From an uncultured Kordiimonas sp. (lineage in GTDB: Bacteria; Pseudomonadota; Alphaproteobacteria; Sphingomonadales; Kordiimonadaceae): 64,000 nt of DNA. Below the pieces are notes generated by a model. The model did not search any database and was not told the origin of the DNA. It saw nothing but the letters and a program-made list of their open reading frames with translations. The stretch is taken from NCBI GenBank assembly GCA_947492375.1, contig CANLMI010000003.1:434001-498000 (forward strand), read 5' to 3'. Numbering within the stretch: the stretch's first letter is position 1; the number at the start of each line of letters is the position of its first letter. The translations under genes were made by a program, and so were the position numbers. Below are positions 53,668 to 61,548 of this stretch, one piece after another.

Positions 53668-54429
53668 ATGGCCTTATCTGCGCGGGGGAATTCTGCTGCC
53701 CTATTAGTGATGGGTAATCAGGTCGCTTTAAAAGCACGCCAAAACTATAGCCCCTCTCTCTTACCGCAGTCAGAATTTGCACGGCTTCATTTACTGCGGC
53801 GCGGTATTGTAGTTGGACAAGCTGTAAATACATCCAGTTTTCAAGCACGCGGTACGTTAGCACAAGTGATAGTGGCCGGCGGCGTATCGGCACTTATAGC
53901 CGCGGGCAATAGGGTTTTAGTTGGCAATTCTGCTGTCTTGAGTGTTCAAGGCGGCCTTTCCTCACTTATAACGGCCAATAGCCTTCGGTTAAGCGGTGGT
54001 AAGGGAACCGTTAGTCTAACAGGCGGTATTGGCCTTTTGAATATCTCAGTGAGTGCACGATTTGGCAGTGCCCGAGGGGTACTAAGGCTGAGTGGCGGTA
54101 ATTCTGCTTTAACGTTTGGTCTTGGTCAACGATTGGGCGGTGTTATCGGGCATGTGTCTCTTAATGGTGCCGCGGGTGAGATTTTCACAAATTCAGCTTT
54201 TATTGGGCAAGGGGCGGGACAGGGTGCTGGTCAGGGCACGGGGCACGGCGCTGGGTTGTCTATTGTGGTTGCTGGCAAAGCAGCTACTCTCAGGTTATCT
54301 GGTTTTGGCTTTTTGTCGAAAGATCGACAGGTTATCCCGTTCAAGCGGCCCAACATAATCAAGCCTGAGATAATGCGGACAATCAAGCCGGATCGCAGTC
54401 GCCGAACAAATCGCACGCTGCGTGCGTGA
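53668..54429 (+). CDS. Phage structural protein, repetitive beta type
   Basis: The 253-residue protein is built of Gly/Ser/Leu-rich repeats of the kind GGxSxLxxxGxRxxLxGxxGxxSL, for example GNRVLVGNSAVLSVQGGLSSLITANSLRLSGG and RFGSARGVLRLSGGNSALTF. A Gly-Gln-rich hinge follows and the C-terminus is basic (KPDRSRRTNRTLRA). Head-decoration or fibre-like function is possible from position just after the capsid gene; I do not recognise the family. GAGGGCGCT precedes the ATG. Confidence 0.6.
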   Translation: MALSARGNSAALLVMGNQVALKARQNYSPSLLPQSEFARLHLLRRGIVVGQAVNTSSFQARGTLAQVIVAGGVSALIAAGNRVLVGNSAVLSVQGGLSSLITANSLRLSGGKGTVSLTGGIGLLNISVSARFGSARGVLRLSGGNSALTFGLGQRLGGVIGHVSLNGAAGEIFTNSAFIGQGAGQGAGQGTGHGAGLSIVVAGKAATLRLSGFGFLSKDRQVIPFKRPNIIKPEIMRTIKPDRSRRTNRTLRA

Positions 54430-54482
54430 TTAATATCCATCTCACATAATTATTTTTTATCCTAATTTATCAGGAGACTTCC

Positions 54483-54935
54483 ATGTCTGTTGGCCCCTTT
54501 CAGGTTTTTGACGAAACCATCGAAGCCATGGGTAAAGGCACCCTTGGCGACCTTACAAGCACATCGCTTTCTGCCGTTTTACTAAGCAGTTCCTACACCG
54601 CAAACCTTGCTGCACACGCGACCTTTGCTGATATGTCAGTGCATCAAATCACTGGTGGCACGTATGCGCCCACCGCCGTTACTGGTGCCGTTTATAACGA
54701 TATTACAGGCGGGTTCAATTTTGACACGAATGATATTAGCTGGGGCTTAAGTGCAACCATTCCTGATTGCCGGTATTTGGCAATCGTTGTCGGGAGTAAT
54801 GCTTCCCTTCAATCAACTGACCTTGTCGTTGGTTTTCAGGATTTGATCACTGAGGGGGGCAGCGTTTCTGCAACCAACGGTGAATTCACGGTACAGGCAC
54901 CAGTTGGCGGCTGGTTTGAGGTTACGCGCAGTTAA
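54483..54935 (+). CDS. Phage structural protein, decoration-like
   Basis: The 150-residue protein is of a kind common after capsid genes: FQVFDETIEAMGKGTLGDL at the start, then LSAVLLSSSYTANLAAHATFADMSVHQITGG and a beta-rich end. Similar proteins are annotated only as hypothetical phage proteins, possibly head-surface. CAGGAGACTTCC precedes the ATG. It is followed 56 bases later by another small virion-like gene. Confidence 0.65.
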   Translation: MSVGPFQVFDETIEAMGKGTLGDLTSTSLSAVLLSSSYTANLAAHATFADMSVHQITGGTYAPTAVTGAVYNDITGGFNFDTNDISWGLSATIPDCRYLAIVVGSNASLQSTDLVVGFQDLITEGGSVSATNGEFTVQAPVGGWFEVTRS

Positions 54936-54991
54936 GCCAACTATCTCAATTTTATTTTTAAATCCCGATTATATGAAGAGAGAAAACCATC

Positions 54992-55273
54992 ATGACGGTT
55001 TTTGCAAAAGACCCTGCCTCTGATGTTGATTTCAGTGTTGATTGGTCTGATTGGCTGTTGGAAGGTGAAACAATTACTGGCACCACATGGGGGATAGCAC
55101 CCGTGGAAGAAAACGGCCTTACCCTCGGTGTTAATGTTGATAACGGCAGCGCTCGCGGCGTGTTCACAGCGGGCGGTGTGATCGGTCATCGTTACCGGCT
55201 TTCCTGCCTGATTACAACAACTGACAACCGACAAGCAGAACGCAGCCTTAGCGTTCGGGTGATGGAGCTGTAG
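54992..55273 (+). CDS. Phage Ig-like structural protein
   Basis: The 93-residue protein starts AKDPASDVDFSVDWSDWLLEGETITGTTW, a common opening of small Ig-like phage proteins, and closes with GVFTAGGVIGHRYRLSCLITTTDNRQAERSLSVRV. It should be a minor virion component. The connector gene begins one base after its stop. Confidence 0.7.
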   Translation: MTVFAKDPASDVDFSVDWSDWLLEGETITGTTWGIAPVEENGLTLGVNVDNGSARGVFTAGGVIGHRYRLSCLITTTDNRQAERSLSVRVMEL

Positions 55274-55274
55274 T

Positions 55275-55927
55275 ATGACATATTCCTATCATTCAGATCG
55301 TTTTGTTAAGGCACGCGGCGGTGCACCAACCCTTAGTTGGCAGAATGTACCGTCGTCTGCCAATGGCTCTAAAGCTGACCCTGTATTGCTGGCAGAGGTG
55401 AAGGATCATCTGCGGTTATCTCACGAAGACGAAGATGCCTATCTAGGCAGTTTGATCGCGGTTGCAGTACAGAAAATTGAGCAGTATTTTGGCCTCGCGC
55501 TTATGGAACGCCGTGTGGATATTATGCTGAACGGTTCGATGCGGGATCATATTTTCCGCATGCCCGTACGCCCTGTCAGTGAAATTGTTTCGGTCACAAG
55601 TATTGATGGTGACGGCACTGAAACCACGGTGCCAGTGGGGGGTATTTGCTCCAGCCGGGACTTGGCGCACGGTTGATTTTCAAAAATTCCAGCCTGATTT
55701 CAGGTGTAGGGCATGGTTTTATCACTGTCCCGCGTGAGCAATCCTTGCGTATTCGTGCGCGTGCTGGCTTTGGCCTTAACCATAATTTGGTGCCCGCTGA
55801 TATCCGCCATGCGGTTCTAATCCTGACGGCGTATTTTTATCATTACCGCGGTGATGATCAGGCTGATGCGATAGCGAAATCTGGTGCGGCGGCGCTGATG
55901 GCTCCCTATCGGGATTTTCGGTTATGA
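55275..55927 (+). pseudogene. Head-tail connector (gp6-like), frameshifted
   Basis: The first frame (55275-55676) encodes the usual start of a phage connector: LLAEVKDHLRLSHEDEDAYLGSLIAVAVQKIEQYFG, MERRVDIMLNG and PVRPVSEIVSV. The second frame (to 55927) has LQPGLGARLIF and ends with the usual AVLILTAYFYHYRGD and APYRDFRL. They join at a G6 run (55637-55642) if one G is added or a -1 slip occurs; GTG-GGG-GGT contains the heptamer GGGGGGT. It may be a decaying gene, a sequencing indel or programmed frameshifting. The ATGA overlap with the next gene is intact. Confidence 0.75.
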
Positions 55928-56253
55928 GAGAGCGTGCATTTGGTAAAAGGCGGGAGCGCATAACCTTGCTCGCGAGCGAACGATCTGTTGGTGATGGTGG
56001 GCGCGCAGAAATATCATATACTGAGATTGCAACAATCTGGGCATCGGCTGAAAGCGTAGAGCGCACGATTAATGATTTTGCAGATAAGGCAGAGATGGCC
56101 GCCGTGATCACGTTTATAAGTCATTACAGCGAAGAGTATTTCAAGGCTCGCAGGTTAATGTGGCGCGGACGTACATTCCGCATCACGGCCATCACTGAAC
56201 CCGACCTGATGCGCCGCGATTTGGAATTTAGCGCGGAAGAGATTTTTAGGTGA
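55924..56253 (+). CDS. Phage head closure protein (head-tail adaptor)
   Basis: The 109-residue protein is of the SPP1 gp16-like head-tail joining family: FGKRRERITLLASER, DGGRAEISYTEIATIWASAESV, and FKARRLMWRGRTFRITAITEPDLMRRDLEFSAEE. It plugs the connector before the tail joins. Its ATG overlaps the stop of the connector gene. The tail terminator should be next, but 2.7 kb of reversed PEP-CTERM genes come first. Confidence 0.85.
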   Translation: MRERAFGKRRERITLLASERSVGDGGRAEISYTEIATIWASAESVERTINDFADKAEMAAVITFISHYSEEYFKARRLMWRGRTFRITAITEPDLMRRDLEFSAEEIFR

Positions 56254-56273
56254 AGGTGTTATTTACAGCATTG

Positions 56274-56362
56274 TTGTCATCCCCGATTTGATCGGGGATC
56301 CATCTTTGACCGCGTGACGTAATGGATGTGGATGCCCGTTTTCACGGGCATGACGGTTTTTA
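56274..56362. repeat. Palindromic intergenic repeat, copy 1
   Basis: Two hairpins, CCCCGAT-TTG-ATCGGGG (56281-56297) and ATGCCCGT-TTTC-ACGGGCAT (56333-56352), flank a spacer with TGACGTAATGGATG and end in GGTTTTT. A second, shorter copy is at 57143. The type resembles REP/RPE elements of alphaproteobacteria. Confidence 0.75.
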
Positions 56363-56370
56363 GAGTGAGC

Positions 56371-57042
56371 TTAAAAGTTAGCAGCTTTTTGATCACGTTC
56401 GCGGCGGCGAAGCGCGAGGCCTGTGACGCCGAACCCAACAATCATCATCAGCCATGTTGCGGGTTCTGGGATGGCACTAATATTACCAAATCTAAAACTT
56501 CCATTTGTTGCTTCGGATAGTCCATTTGGTAATGCAATGGAACCTCGGTAACTGAGTTGACCGGAAGTATCGATTGGGTTGTTAAAAGAGGATAAATTAG
56601 TTATTCCTGTACCGGTAAAGGTGTCTGCTGAGAATACAATTTGAAGAAATAGGCTGTTGAATTCATAGAAGTCAAAGCCTACGCCTGGGTTCTCGATTGT
56701 TAGCGTATCAACAAAGTTTAACCCGATAGTAACAACATCAGAGTCATCGAAGTTGGCAATCGATATTCTGTCAGAATTACTGAAAGCACCGCCAACAATG
56801 CCGCCTATCGTGAAACTGCTTTCACGCACAGGGAAACCGCCAAGACTTTGTTCGGAATTAGGATCGAAACTAACTGGAAAACTAAATTGTCCAGTTTCTA
56901 TACCGTCAGCAAATCCGATATCCTGTAAACTTAATGGTCCTCTACCAGGAAAAACAGAAGCTGAGAATTGGAATTCATTGATTGCCGTCACTGGTGCAGT
57001 AATAAAAAAACTTAGTAAGATAAAGTAACCTATATTTTTCAA
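56371..57042 (-). CDS. PEP-CTERM protein, reversed, in closure/terminator insertion
   Basis: The 223-residue precursor starts at TTG with a near-perfect ribosome site (AAAGGAGGTAAAA). A signal peptide (about 1-18) precedes a Phe/Ser/Gly-rich beta body. The tail is IPEPATWLMMIVGFGVTGLALRRRERDQ, identical in part to those of the next two genes. It is bracketed by two copies of a palindromic repeat and has palindrome C upstream. Confidence 0.82.
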   Translation of the reverse strand: MKNIGYFILLSFFITAPVTAINEFQFSASVFPGRGPLSLQDIGFADGIETGQFSFPVSFDPNSEQSLGGFPVRESSFTIGGIVGGAFSNSDRISIANFDDSDVVTIGLNFVDTLTIENPGVGFDFYEFNSLFLQIVFSADTFTGTGITNLSSFNNPIDTSGQLSYRGSIALPNGLSEATNGSFRFGNISAIPEPATWLMMIVGFGVTGLALRRRERDQKAANF

Positions 57043-57073
57043 TTTTACCTCCTTTTAAAATCGTTATCGTAAT

Positions 57074-57089
57074 TTCATGGCCTTATGAA
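57074..57089. promoter_or_regulatory. PEP-CTERM cassette palindrome, copy C
   Basis: TTCATGGCCTTATGAA matches copy B in the left arm and spacing, with two right-arm changes. GTGTATAGTGCATGTTAA follows on the plus strand, as GTGTATAATGCACGTTAA does at copy D. Confidence 0.5.
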
Positions 57090-57142
57090 GTGTATAGTGC
57101 ATGTTAATTATGCTCGATGGTAGGCTTGCGATGCTTATTGTC

Positions 57143-57205
57143 TTGTCATCCATTTTCGATCACATGACGTAATGGATGCCCATTTTTACGGGCATAACAT
57201 TTTTA
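57143..57205. repeat. Palindromic intergenic repeat, copy 2
   Basis: TTGTCATCCATTTTCGATCACATGACGTAATGGATGCCCATTTTTACGGGCATAACATTTTT-like sequence: it shares TGTCATCC, TGACGTAATGGATG and the GCCC..GGGC hairpin with copy 1, but the first hairpin is degraded. Confidence 0.65.
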
Positions 57206-57218
57206 ATCTGGCTCAGGT

Positions 57219-58016
57219 TTATGCAGTAATCTTTTGACCGCGCTGACGTCTGCGAAGCGCGAGGCCAGAGACGCCAAACCCAACAATCATCATTAACCAT
57301 GTCGAAGGTTCTGGGATGGCGGATGTAACACGTACATTGGTTAAGGAAATGCTTCCAAAATCAGTGAAAAGAAACCCGAATTCTTCGAAGGTAGGAGTAT
57401 TGCCAATATCAACGCTAATTATTGGTTCAACGTTAGTGCCAACAAAGCGTTCAAAGTTAATAGCATCTGTATTGGAAACAAATGTATTTGATGAGTTGGG
57501 GGCACCTAAAGATATTACTCCTGACAGGGTGAAATCATCCAAGTTTGGCTCGCCATTTTCGTTAAACGTTCTATCATTCTCAAATCTTAGCGAAGCACTA
57601 TCTGAAAGACTTGATTTTGAATCAAGTATTTGTATTCTGCGTGAAGAAGTAGCTTGATTTGCTGAAGAAAAATTAAGAGTTTGATTACCTAAGTTCAAAG
57701 TAAAATGATCATATTCATATGAAGTAGTTACGCCGCCAGAACTTCTGATTTTAGTGATGCCATTCGAGCTTGACTGTGATGTATCAAATGACAATACTCC
57801 ATTAAAACGAGTTTTGATCACTCTGTCAGAAATACCGCTTGTTACAGGGTCTGTAACGCCCCAACGATTAGCCCAGTCTTGTACATTGTTAAAACTGCTA
57901 AAACCCTGTGCTTCAATAAAAACGGCATCACCTTCAAATACAAAAGTCTGAGATTGCGCATTTGCTGCGTCAAATGATAACACGCTCAAAAGAGCCGCGA
58001 AAAATAGTTTTTTCAT
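57219..58016 (-). CDS. PEP-CTERM protein, reversed, second in operon
   Basis: The 265-residue precursor begins MKKLFFAALLSVLSFDAANA, nearly the same signal peptide as the gene upstream. The body is beta-rich with Ser/Asn/Phe and shares motifs such as FDTSQ, SYEY/N, FTLNLGNQTLNFSS and LGAPN with that neighbour, so both descend from one duplication. The tail is IPEPSTWLMMIVGFGVSGLALRRRQR. GAGGAATTCAA precedes the ATG, and 26 bases separate it from the upstream gene. Confidence 0.85.
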   Translation of the reverse strand: MKKLFFAALLSVLSFDAANAQSQTFVFEGDAVFIEAQGFSSFNNVQDWANRWGVTDPVTSGISDRVIKTRFNGVLSFDTSQSSSNGITKIRSSGGVTTSYEYDHFTLNLGNQTLNFSSANQATSSRRIQILDSKSSLSDSASLRFENDRTFNENGEPNLDDFTLSGVISLGAPNSSNTFVSNTDAINFERFVGTNVEPIISVDIGNTPTFEEFGFLFTDFGSISLTNVRVTSAIPEPSTWLMMIVGFGVSGLALRRRQRGQKITA

Positions 58017-58042
58017 TTGAATTCCTCAATCAATTTTCAGTT

Positions 58043-58810
58043 TTAACTTGAAACTGTTTGGCTGCGTTGGCGGCGGCGAAGCGCGATGCCAGTGACGGCG
58101 AAACCTAATATCATCATTAACCATGTCGCGGGTTCTGGAACTGTGGGCGTTAATAATGATATTTGTGCCTCAGTGATGAAAAAGTTACCTCCCCTAGAGG
58201 TATCATCACGACCACCAAAAAAAACACTGCCGAATGTATTGAAAGATGGATTACGTCCAAAACCAGTCTCAATAACAGGGGTAATATCAGACCCTGTAAA
58301 TCGATTTAAGTTTACAGAATCAGCATTGTCGATAAATGAACTTGAACGGTTAGGGGCACCTAAAACAATAGCGCCAAATATTTCAAATTCTGCGATGGTT
58401 GTCGTAAATCTTATTTCAGCGGTGTCTACAGCATCACTAGTGGAATCAAAAATTGTCAACGACTCAGAAAAGCTTTCAGAGCTTGTAAACTCGAGGGTTC
58501 TTGAACCTAATTCAAAAGTAACGTTTTCATAAGAGTATGAGACTGATGTGCCTATTGTTGGACTCTCGCTGGTATTTATACCGTCTGTAATTGTTTGTGA
58601 TGTATCGAATTTCAGGATGCTACGAAATGAACTGGTAATCTGCATTCGACCATCACGACCTGGCATGAAAGGGTCTGTCAGGCCAAATAAATCAGCAACG
58701 TCTTGCTCATATATTTCTCCACGGCCTTCAATGATGTAAGTTGATGTTTGCGCACTCGCTACGCCAAAAGATAACACGCTCAAAAGCACCGCGAAAAATA
58801 GATTTTTCAT
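58043..58810 (-). CDS. PEP-CTERM protein, reversed, first in operon
   Basis: The 255-residue precursor begins MKNLFFAVLLSVLSFGVASAQ after GGGGAATTCCA; codons further upstream in the frame are not used. Shared body motifs with the next gene are LKFDTSQ, YSYENVTFELGSRTLEFTSS and IVLGAPNRSSSF. The tail is VPEPATWLMMILGFAVTGIALRRRQR. It leads a two-gene operon with palindrome D in the upstream region. Confidence 0.85.
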   Translation of the reverse strand: MKNLFFAVLLSVLSFGVASAQTSTYIIEGRGEIYEQDVADLFGLTDPFMPGRDGRMQITSSFRSILKFDTSQTITDGINTSESPTIGTSVSYSYENVTFELGSRTLEFTSSESFSESLTIFDSTSDAVDTAEIRFTTTIAEFEIFGAIVLGAPNRSSSFIDNADSVNLNRFTGSDITPVIETGFGRNPSFNTFGSVFFGGRDDTSRGGNFFITEAQISLLTPTVPEPATWLMMILGFAVTGIALRRRQRSQTVSS

Positions 58811-58915
58811 TGGAATTCCCCAATCGATTATCAGTTTAAACTTGGCAACTGCCTGATAACCATAATGGTTATTTATTTGCCTGTTTTTAATTCTTAACAA
58901 ATCGTTAACACAGTA

Positions 58916-58929
58916 TCACAGGCCTGTGA
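58916..58929. promoter_or_regulatory. PEP-CTERM cassette palindrome, copy D
   Basis: TCACAGGCCTGTGA is a perfect palindrome between the reversed PEP-CTERM operon and the tail terminator gene. GTGTATAATG follows on the plus strand, so it may also affect rightward transcription of tail genes. Confidence 0.6.
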
Positions 58930-59002
58930 AGTGTATAATGCACGTTAACCATAAATTTTTAACCCGCTCAAAACCTATAATTTTCAATAACAGGATACTT
59001 TT

Positions 59003-59422
59003 ATGACAGCCTTACCTGCTGCGGCGATGCAATCTGCCGTTTATGATGCGCTGGTTGCTGATAGTGATCTTTCTGCTCGCGTCACGGCTATATATGACGA
59101 GCCGCCCGCCGGTGCGCGCATGCCTTATATCGCCTTTGGTGATACGTCGATCACCAATGCGGATACCAAAACACAGGGCGGTTCCACCGTTGATTTTGAT
59201 GTCAGCGTCTGGTCAGGCGAGGCAAGCCAGATGGAAGCCAAGGAAATCATGGCGATTGTTGACAGCATCCTGCACACGGCTGATCTGGATATCGCTGGAC
59301 AGGATTTGGTGTATCTGCGGCTTCAAAATGCGGGCGTGGTGCGGCAGTTCCGTGCCACCGGCAGCCTCTATCGTGGGCGGCTTTCTTACCGCGCCCGATT
59401 GTTCAATGAGGCGGCCGAATAG
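59003..59422 (+). CDS. Phage tail terminator (DUF3168)
   Basis: The 139-residue protein fits DUF3168: AAMQSAVYDALVADSDLSARVTAIYDEPPAGARMPYIAFGDTS at the start, then VDFDVSVWSGEASQMEAKEIMAIVDSIL and a closing YRGRLSYRARLF. It caps the growing tail tube and fixes its length with the tape measure. AGGATACTTTT precedes the ATG. Confidence 0.88.
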   Translation: MTALPAAAMQSAVYDALVADSDLSARVTAIYDEPPAGARMPYIAFGDTSITNADTKTQGGSTVDFDVSVWSGEASQMEAKEIMAIVDSILHTADLDIAGQDLVYLRLQNAGVVRQFRATGSLYRGRLSYRARLFNEAAE

Positions 59423-59546
59423 GCCTGCTCGGTGATATTGGCAGTATAATTAATATCTGGTGGCTTATTCTTTTTTATACTCTTTTTCTTTCCCTTTCCT
59501 ATTCCCTTTCTCTTTTTCATTCCTCTAACATTTCTGGAGATATATT

Positions 59547-59951
59547 ATGGCAGCACAAGCTGGCAGAGAGCTTTTATTAAAACTTGAAAATGGCGGCAGT
59601 TTTGTCGCGGTTGGTGGTTTTAAAAGCAATAGTTTTTCAATTAACGACGAAACCATCGAAGTGACGAATAAGGCGTCTGGCGGGTTCCGTGAAATCCTTG
59701 CAGGGGCCGGTATTCGTACCGTATCCGCGAGCGGAAGCGGTGTTTTTGTTGATGATACAATTTTTGCTGAAGTGAACCAGATGGTTCTCAACAGTGTGCA
59801 TGGCACCTGGCAGGTTATCGTGCCTGATTTCGGTGTTTATGAAGGGCGTTTTGCCGTAACCAGCCTTGATATGAGCGGTGAATATAACGGCGAGGTTACA
59901 TATGATATTTCGCTCGATAGCGCTGGCCCTATCACTTTTACCGCAGAATAA
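59547..59951 (+). CDS. Phage major tail tube protein
   Basis: The 134-residue protein is of the TP901-1/GTA tail tube type: AQAGRELLLKLENGGSFVAVGGFKSNSFSINDETIEVTNKASGGFREILAGAGIRTVSASGSGVF and a beta-rich end. It polymerises to form the tail tube. The ATG follows TTTCTGGAGATATATT. It is followed by the tail chaperones 12 bases later. Confidence 0.9.
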   Translation: MAAQAGRELLLKLENGGSFVAVGGFKSNSFSINDETIEVTNKASGGFREILAGAGIRTVSASGSGVFVDDTIFAEVNQMVLNSVHGTWQVIVPDFGVYEGRFAVTSLDMSGEYNGEVTYDISLDSAGPITFTAE

Positions 59952-59963
59952 GGTAGGCCCGTT

Positions 59964-60359
59964 ATGGCAAAAAAGATTGCTGGCGAAGGTCGGTTGAAGG
60001 TGGGGGCGCGCAGTGTGCGCCTGCGCCTTGATATTGGCACCATGATGGAGCTTGAAGACTATTTTGAAATGGGGTTAGTACCGTTTTTAAACGAGCGCTT
60101 GCCTGAATTCAGGCTCGGTGATGTTGCCGTACTATATATGGCAATGACGATAGGAGACGGCGAAATCCCTGATTTTACAGATACAGACCTGCGCCGAATG
60201 GCTGCTGCTGATATTATCAAAGCCGGGTTGAATGAGGCCGCGACGGCAATTGCAGCGTGCCTGAAGGCGACATTGATGCCTGAAAGTAAAGAAGGCCACA
60301 AGCGGCCTGCACCACCAAAAGAAACAAGCTCACCAAAGGTAGCCGCGGCGGGAAAGTAA
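59964..60359 (+). CDS. Tail assembly chaperone, GTA gp10-like (Phage_TAC_11)
   Basis: The 131-residue protein has the family pattern GEGRLKVGARSVRLRLDIGTMMELEDYFEMGLVPFL, then a helical core and a Pro/Lys-rich tail. It should coat the tape measure during tail assembly. Its last codons, GCG-GGA-AAG before TAA, form the slippery heptamer GGGAAAG (60350-60356), the same one used by lambda G-T. A -1 slip fuses it to the downstream chaperone domain. Confidence 0.85.
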   Translation: MAKKIAGEGRLKVGARSVRLRLDIGTMMELEDYFEMGLVPFLNERLPEFRLGDVAVLYMAMTIGDGEIPDFTDTDLRRMAAADIIKAGLNEAATAIAACLKATLMPESKEGHKRPAPPKETSSPKVAAAGK

Positions 60360-60637
60360 AGGCGGGTAAGAGGGGGCAGTATTCTGCTGAAACATCTATC
60401 CCGCCCCAGTCAGGTATTTCCGAAACACCCTTATCAGACAACGCTGTTAACTGGAATTGGCTGTTGGAGGCGGCTGGTATGCTCGGTTGGGCGCCGGGGA
60501 TGCTTTACCGCACCACATTACCTGAATTGTTGCTTGCCCTTAAAGGTTGGCAGCGGGCCAACGGCTATGCGGTTGAAGATACGAGGCCCCCCATGACCCG
60601 CCAACGCCTAAATGAAATATTAGAAAGATATACATAG
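60350..60637 (+). CDS. Tail chaperone C-terminal domain made by -1 frameshift
   Basis: After the GGGAAAG slip the -1 frame reads VKAGKRGQYSAE and on to NWNWLLEAAGMLGWAPGM, LYRTTLPELLLALKGW and LNEILERYT. The second part matches the small phage chaperone of the GTA gp10.1 type (Phage_TAC_6). No independent start codon with a ribosome site lies before the domain, so synthesis as a frameshift fusion with 59964-60359 is the simplest explanation. It ends two bases before the tape measure ATG. Confidence 0.8.
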   Translation, partial: GKVKAGKRGQYSAETSIPPQSGISETPLSDNAVNWNWLLEAAGMLGWAPGMLYRTTLPELLLALKGWQRANGYAVEDTRPPMTRQRLNEILERYT

Positions 60638-60639
60638 CT

Positions 60640-61443
60640 ATGACACCTTCTGGAACAAAAGGTAGCCCCGGTATTTTTGCGACGGCCTTTGCCAATTTTG
60701 ATAACCCGTTCGAGGGGCTTGGTAAGGAAATTGGCGAAGTTGGCCTTAAAATTATCGGGATAGGGGGGCAATTGGGCGGTGCTGCTGCTGATTTGGGAAC
60801 AAAGGTTGCTGTTAACGTTTCCCACTCACTTGGTAACTCGTTAAAGAGCCTTTTCGATCAAATCTTTGCGCCCGGGAAAAAAAGCGGGAGTGCAGGGGGA
60901 GCAGGTACTGCCGGTGATGAAGAAAACCCGCTTGATATAGCAGGGGGTATCCGCGGCGTATTTGAAAGCACCGCACAGCAATTTACAGATATTTTTACCA
61001 ATTTTGACGGGAACTTCAAAAACCTGTTTAAGGATTTCAAAGGCTTTTTCAAAGGCTTTGGTAATCGTATTTTGGGTGGCATTGGCGGCGTGTTCAAGCA
61101 AGCTGCGGGCGGTATTTTAAACAACCTGATCAGTACAGGGCTTGGCTTTCTTGGGGTGCCTGTTCCAGGTTTTGCAGGCGGTGGCCGTGTACAGGCAGGG
61201 GTTCCTGCTCTTGTTGGTGAACGTGGGCCAGAGCTTATTGTGCCCCAGCGTACAAGTACTGTTATGAACGCTGCTTCCAGCAGGCAAGCGATGGGGGCGA
61301 AACCCGTAATGCTTAATCAAACAGTTAATTTCGACCTTCAGCCTGCGCCAACTATTAGCGCAATGATTGACGCCAAAAAGCCTGAAATTGTACGTGCAGC
61401 AACTATGGGCGCTATTCAGGCGATACAGCGCGGCGGCATATAA
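60640..61443 (+). CDS. Short tail tape measure protein
   Basis: The 267-residue protein is helical and Gly/Phe-rich in the middle (GNFKNLFKDFKGFFKGFGNRILGGIGGVFKQAAGGIL) and has the C-terminal signature of tape measures, FAGGGRVQAGVPALVGERGPELIVPQRTSTVMNA. Family members in ordinary siphophages are several times longer. The small size matches GTA gp11 and would give a tail of only about 40 nm by the usual 0.15 nm-per-residue rule. Confidence 0.8.
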   Translation: MTPSGTKGSPGIFATAFANFDNPFEGLGKEIGEVGLKIIGIGGQLGGAAADLGTKVAVNVSHSLGNSLKSLFDQIFAPGKKSGSAGGAGTAGDEENPLDIAGGIRGVFESTAQQFTDIFTNFDGNFKNLFKDFKGFFKGFGNRILGGIGGVFKQAAGGILNNLISTGLGFLGVPVPGFAGGGRVQAGVPALVGERGPELIVPQRTSTVMNAASSRQAMGAKPVMLNQTVNFDLQPAPTISAMIDAKKPEIVRAATMGAIQAIQRGGI

Positions 61444-61548
61444 TCTATGCCGATACGTCCGACGCGTCCGACGCACCTGAGGCAAAAGGCGCCAGATCAT
61501 TAATGCTCAAAGTCAGACCACCAGTGCTCATAGAGAGAGATCATATTC

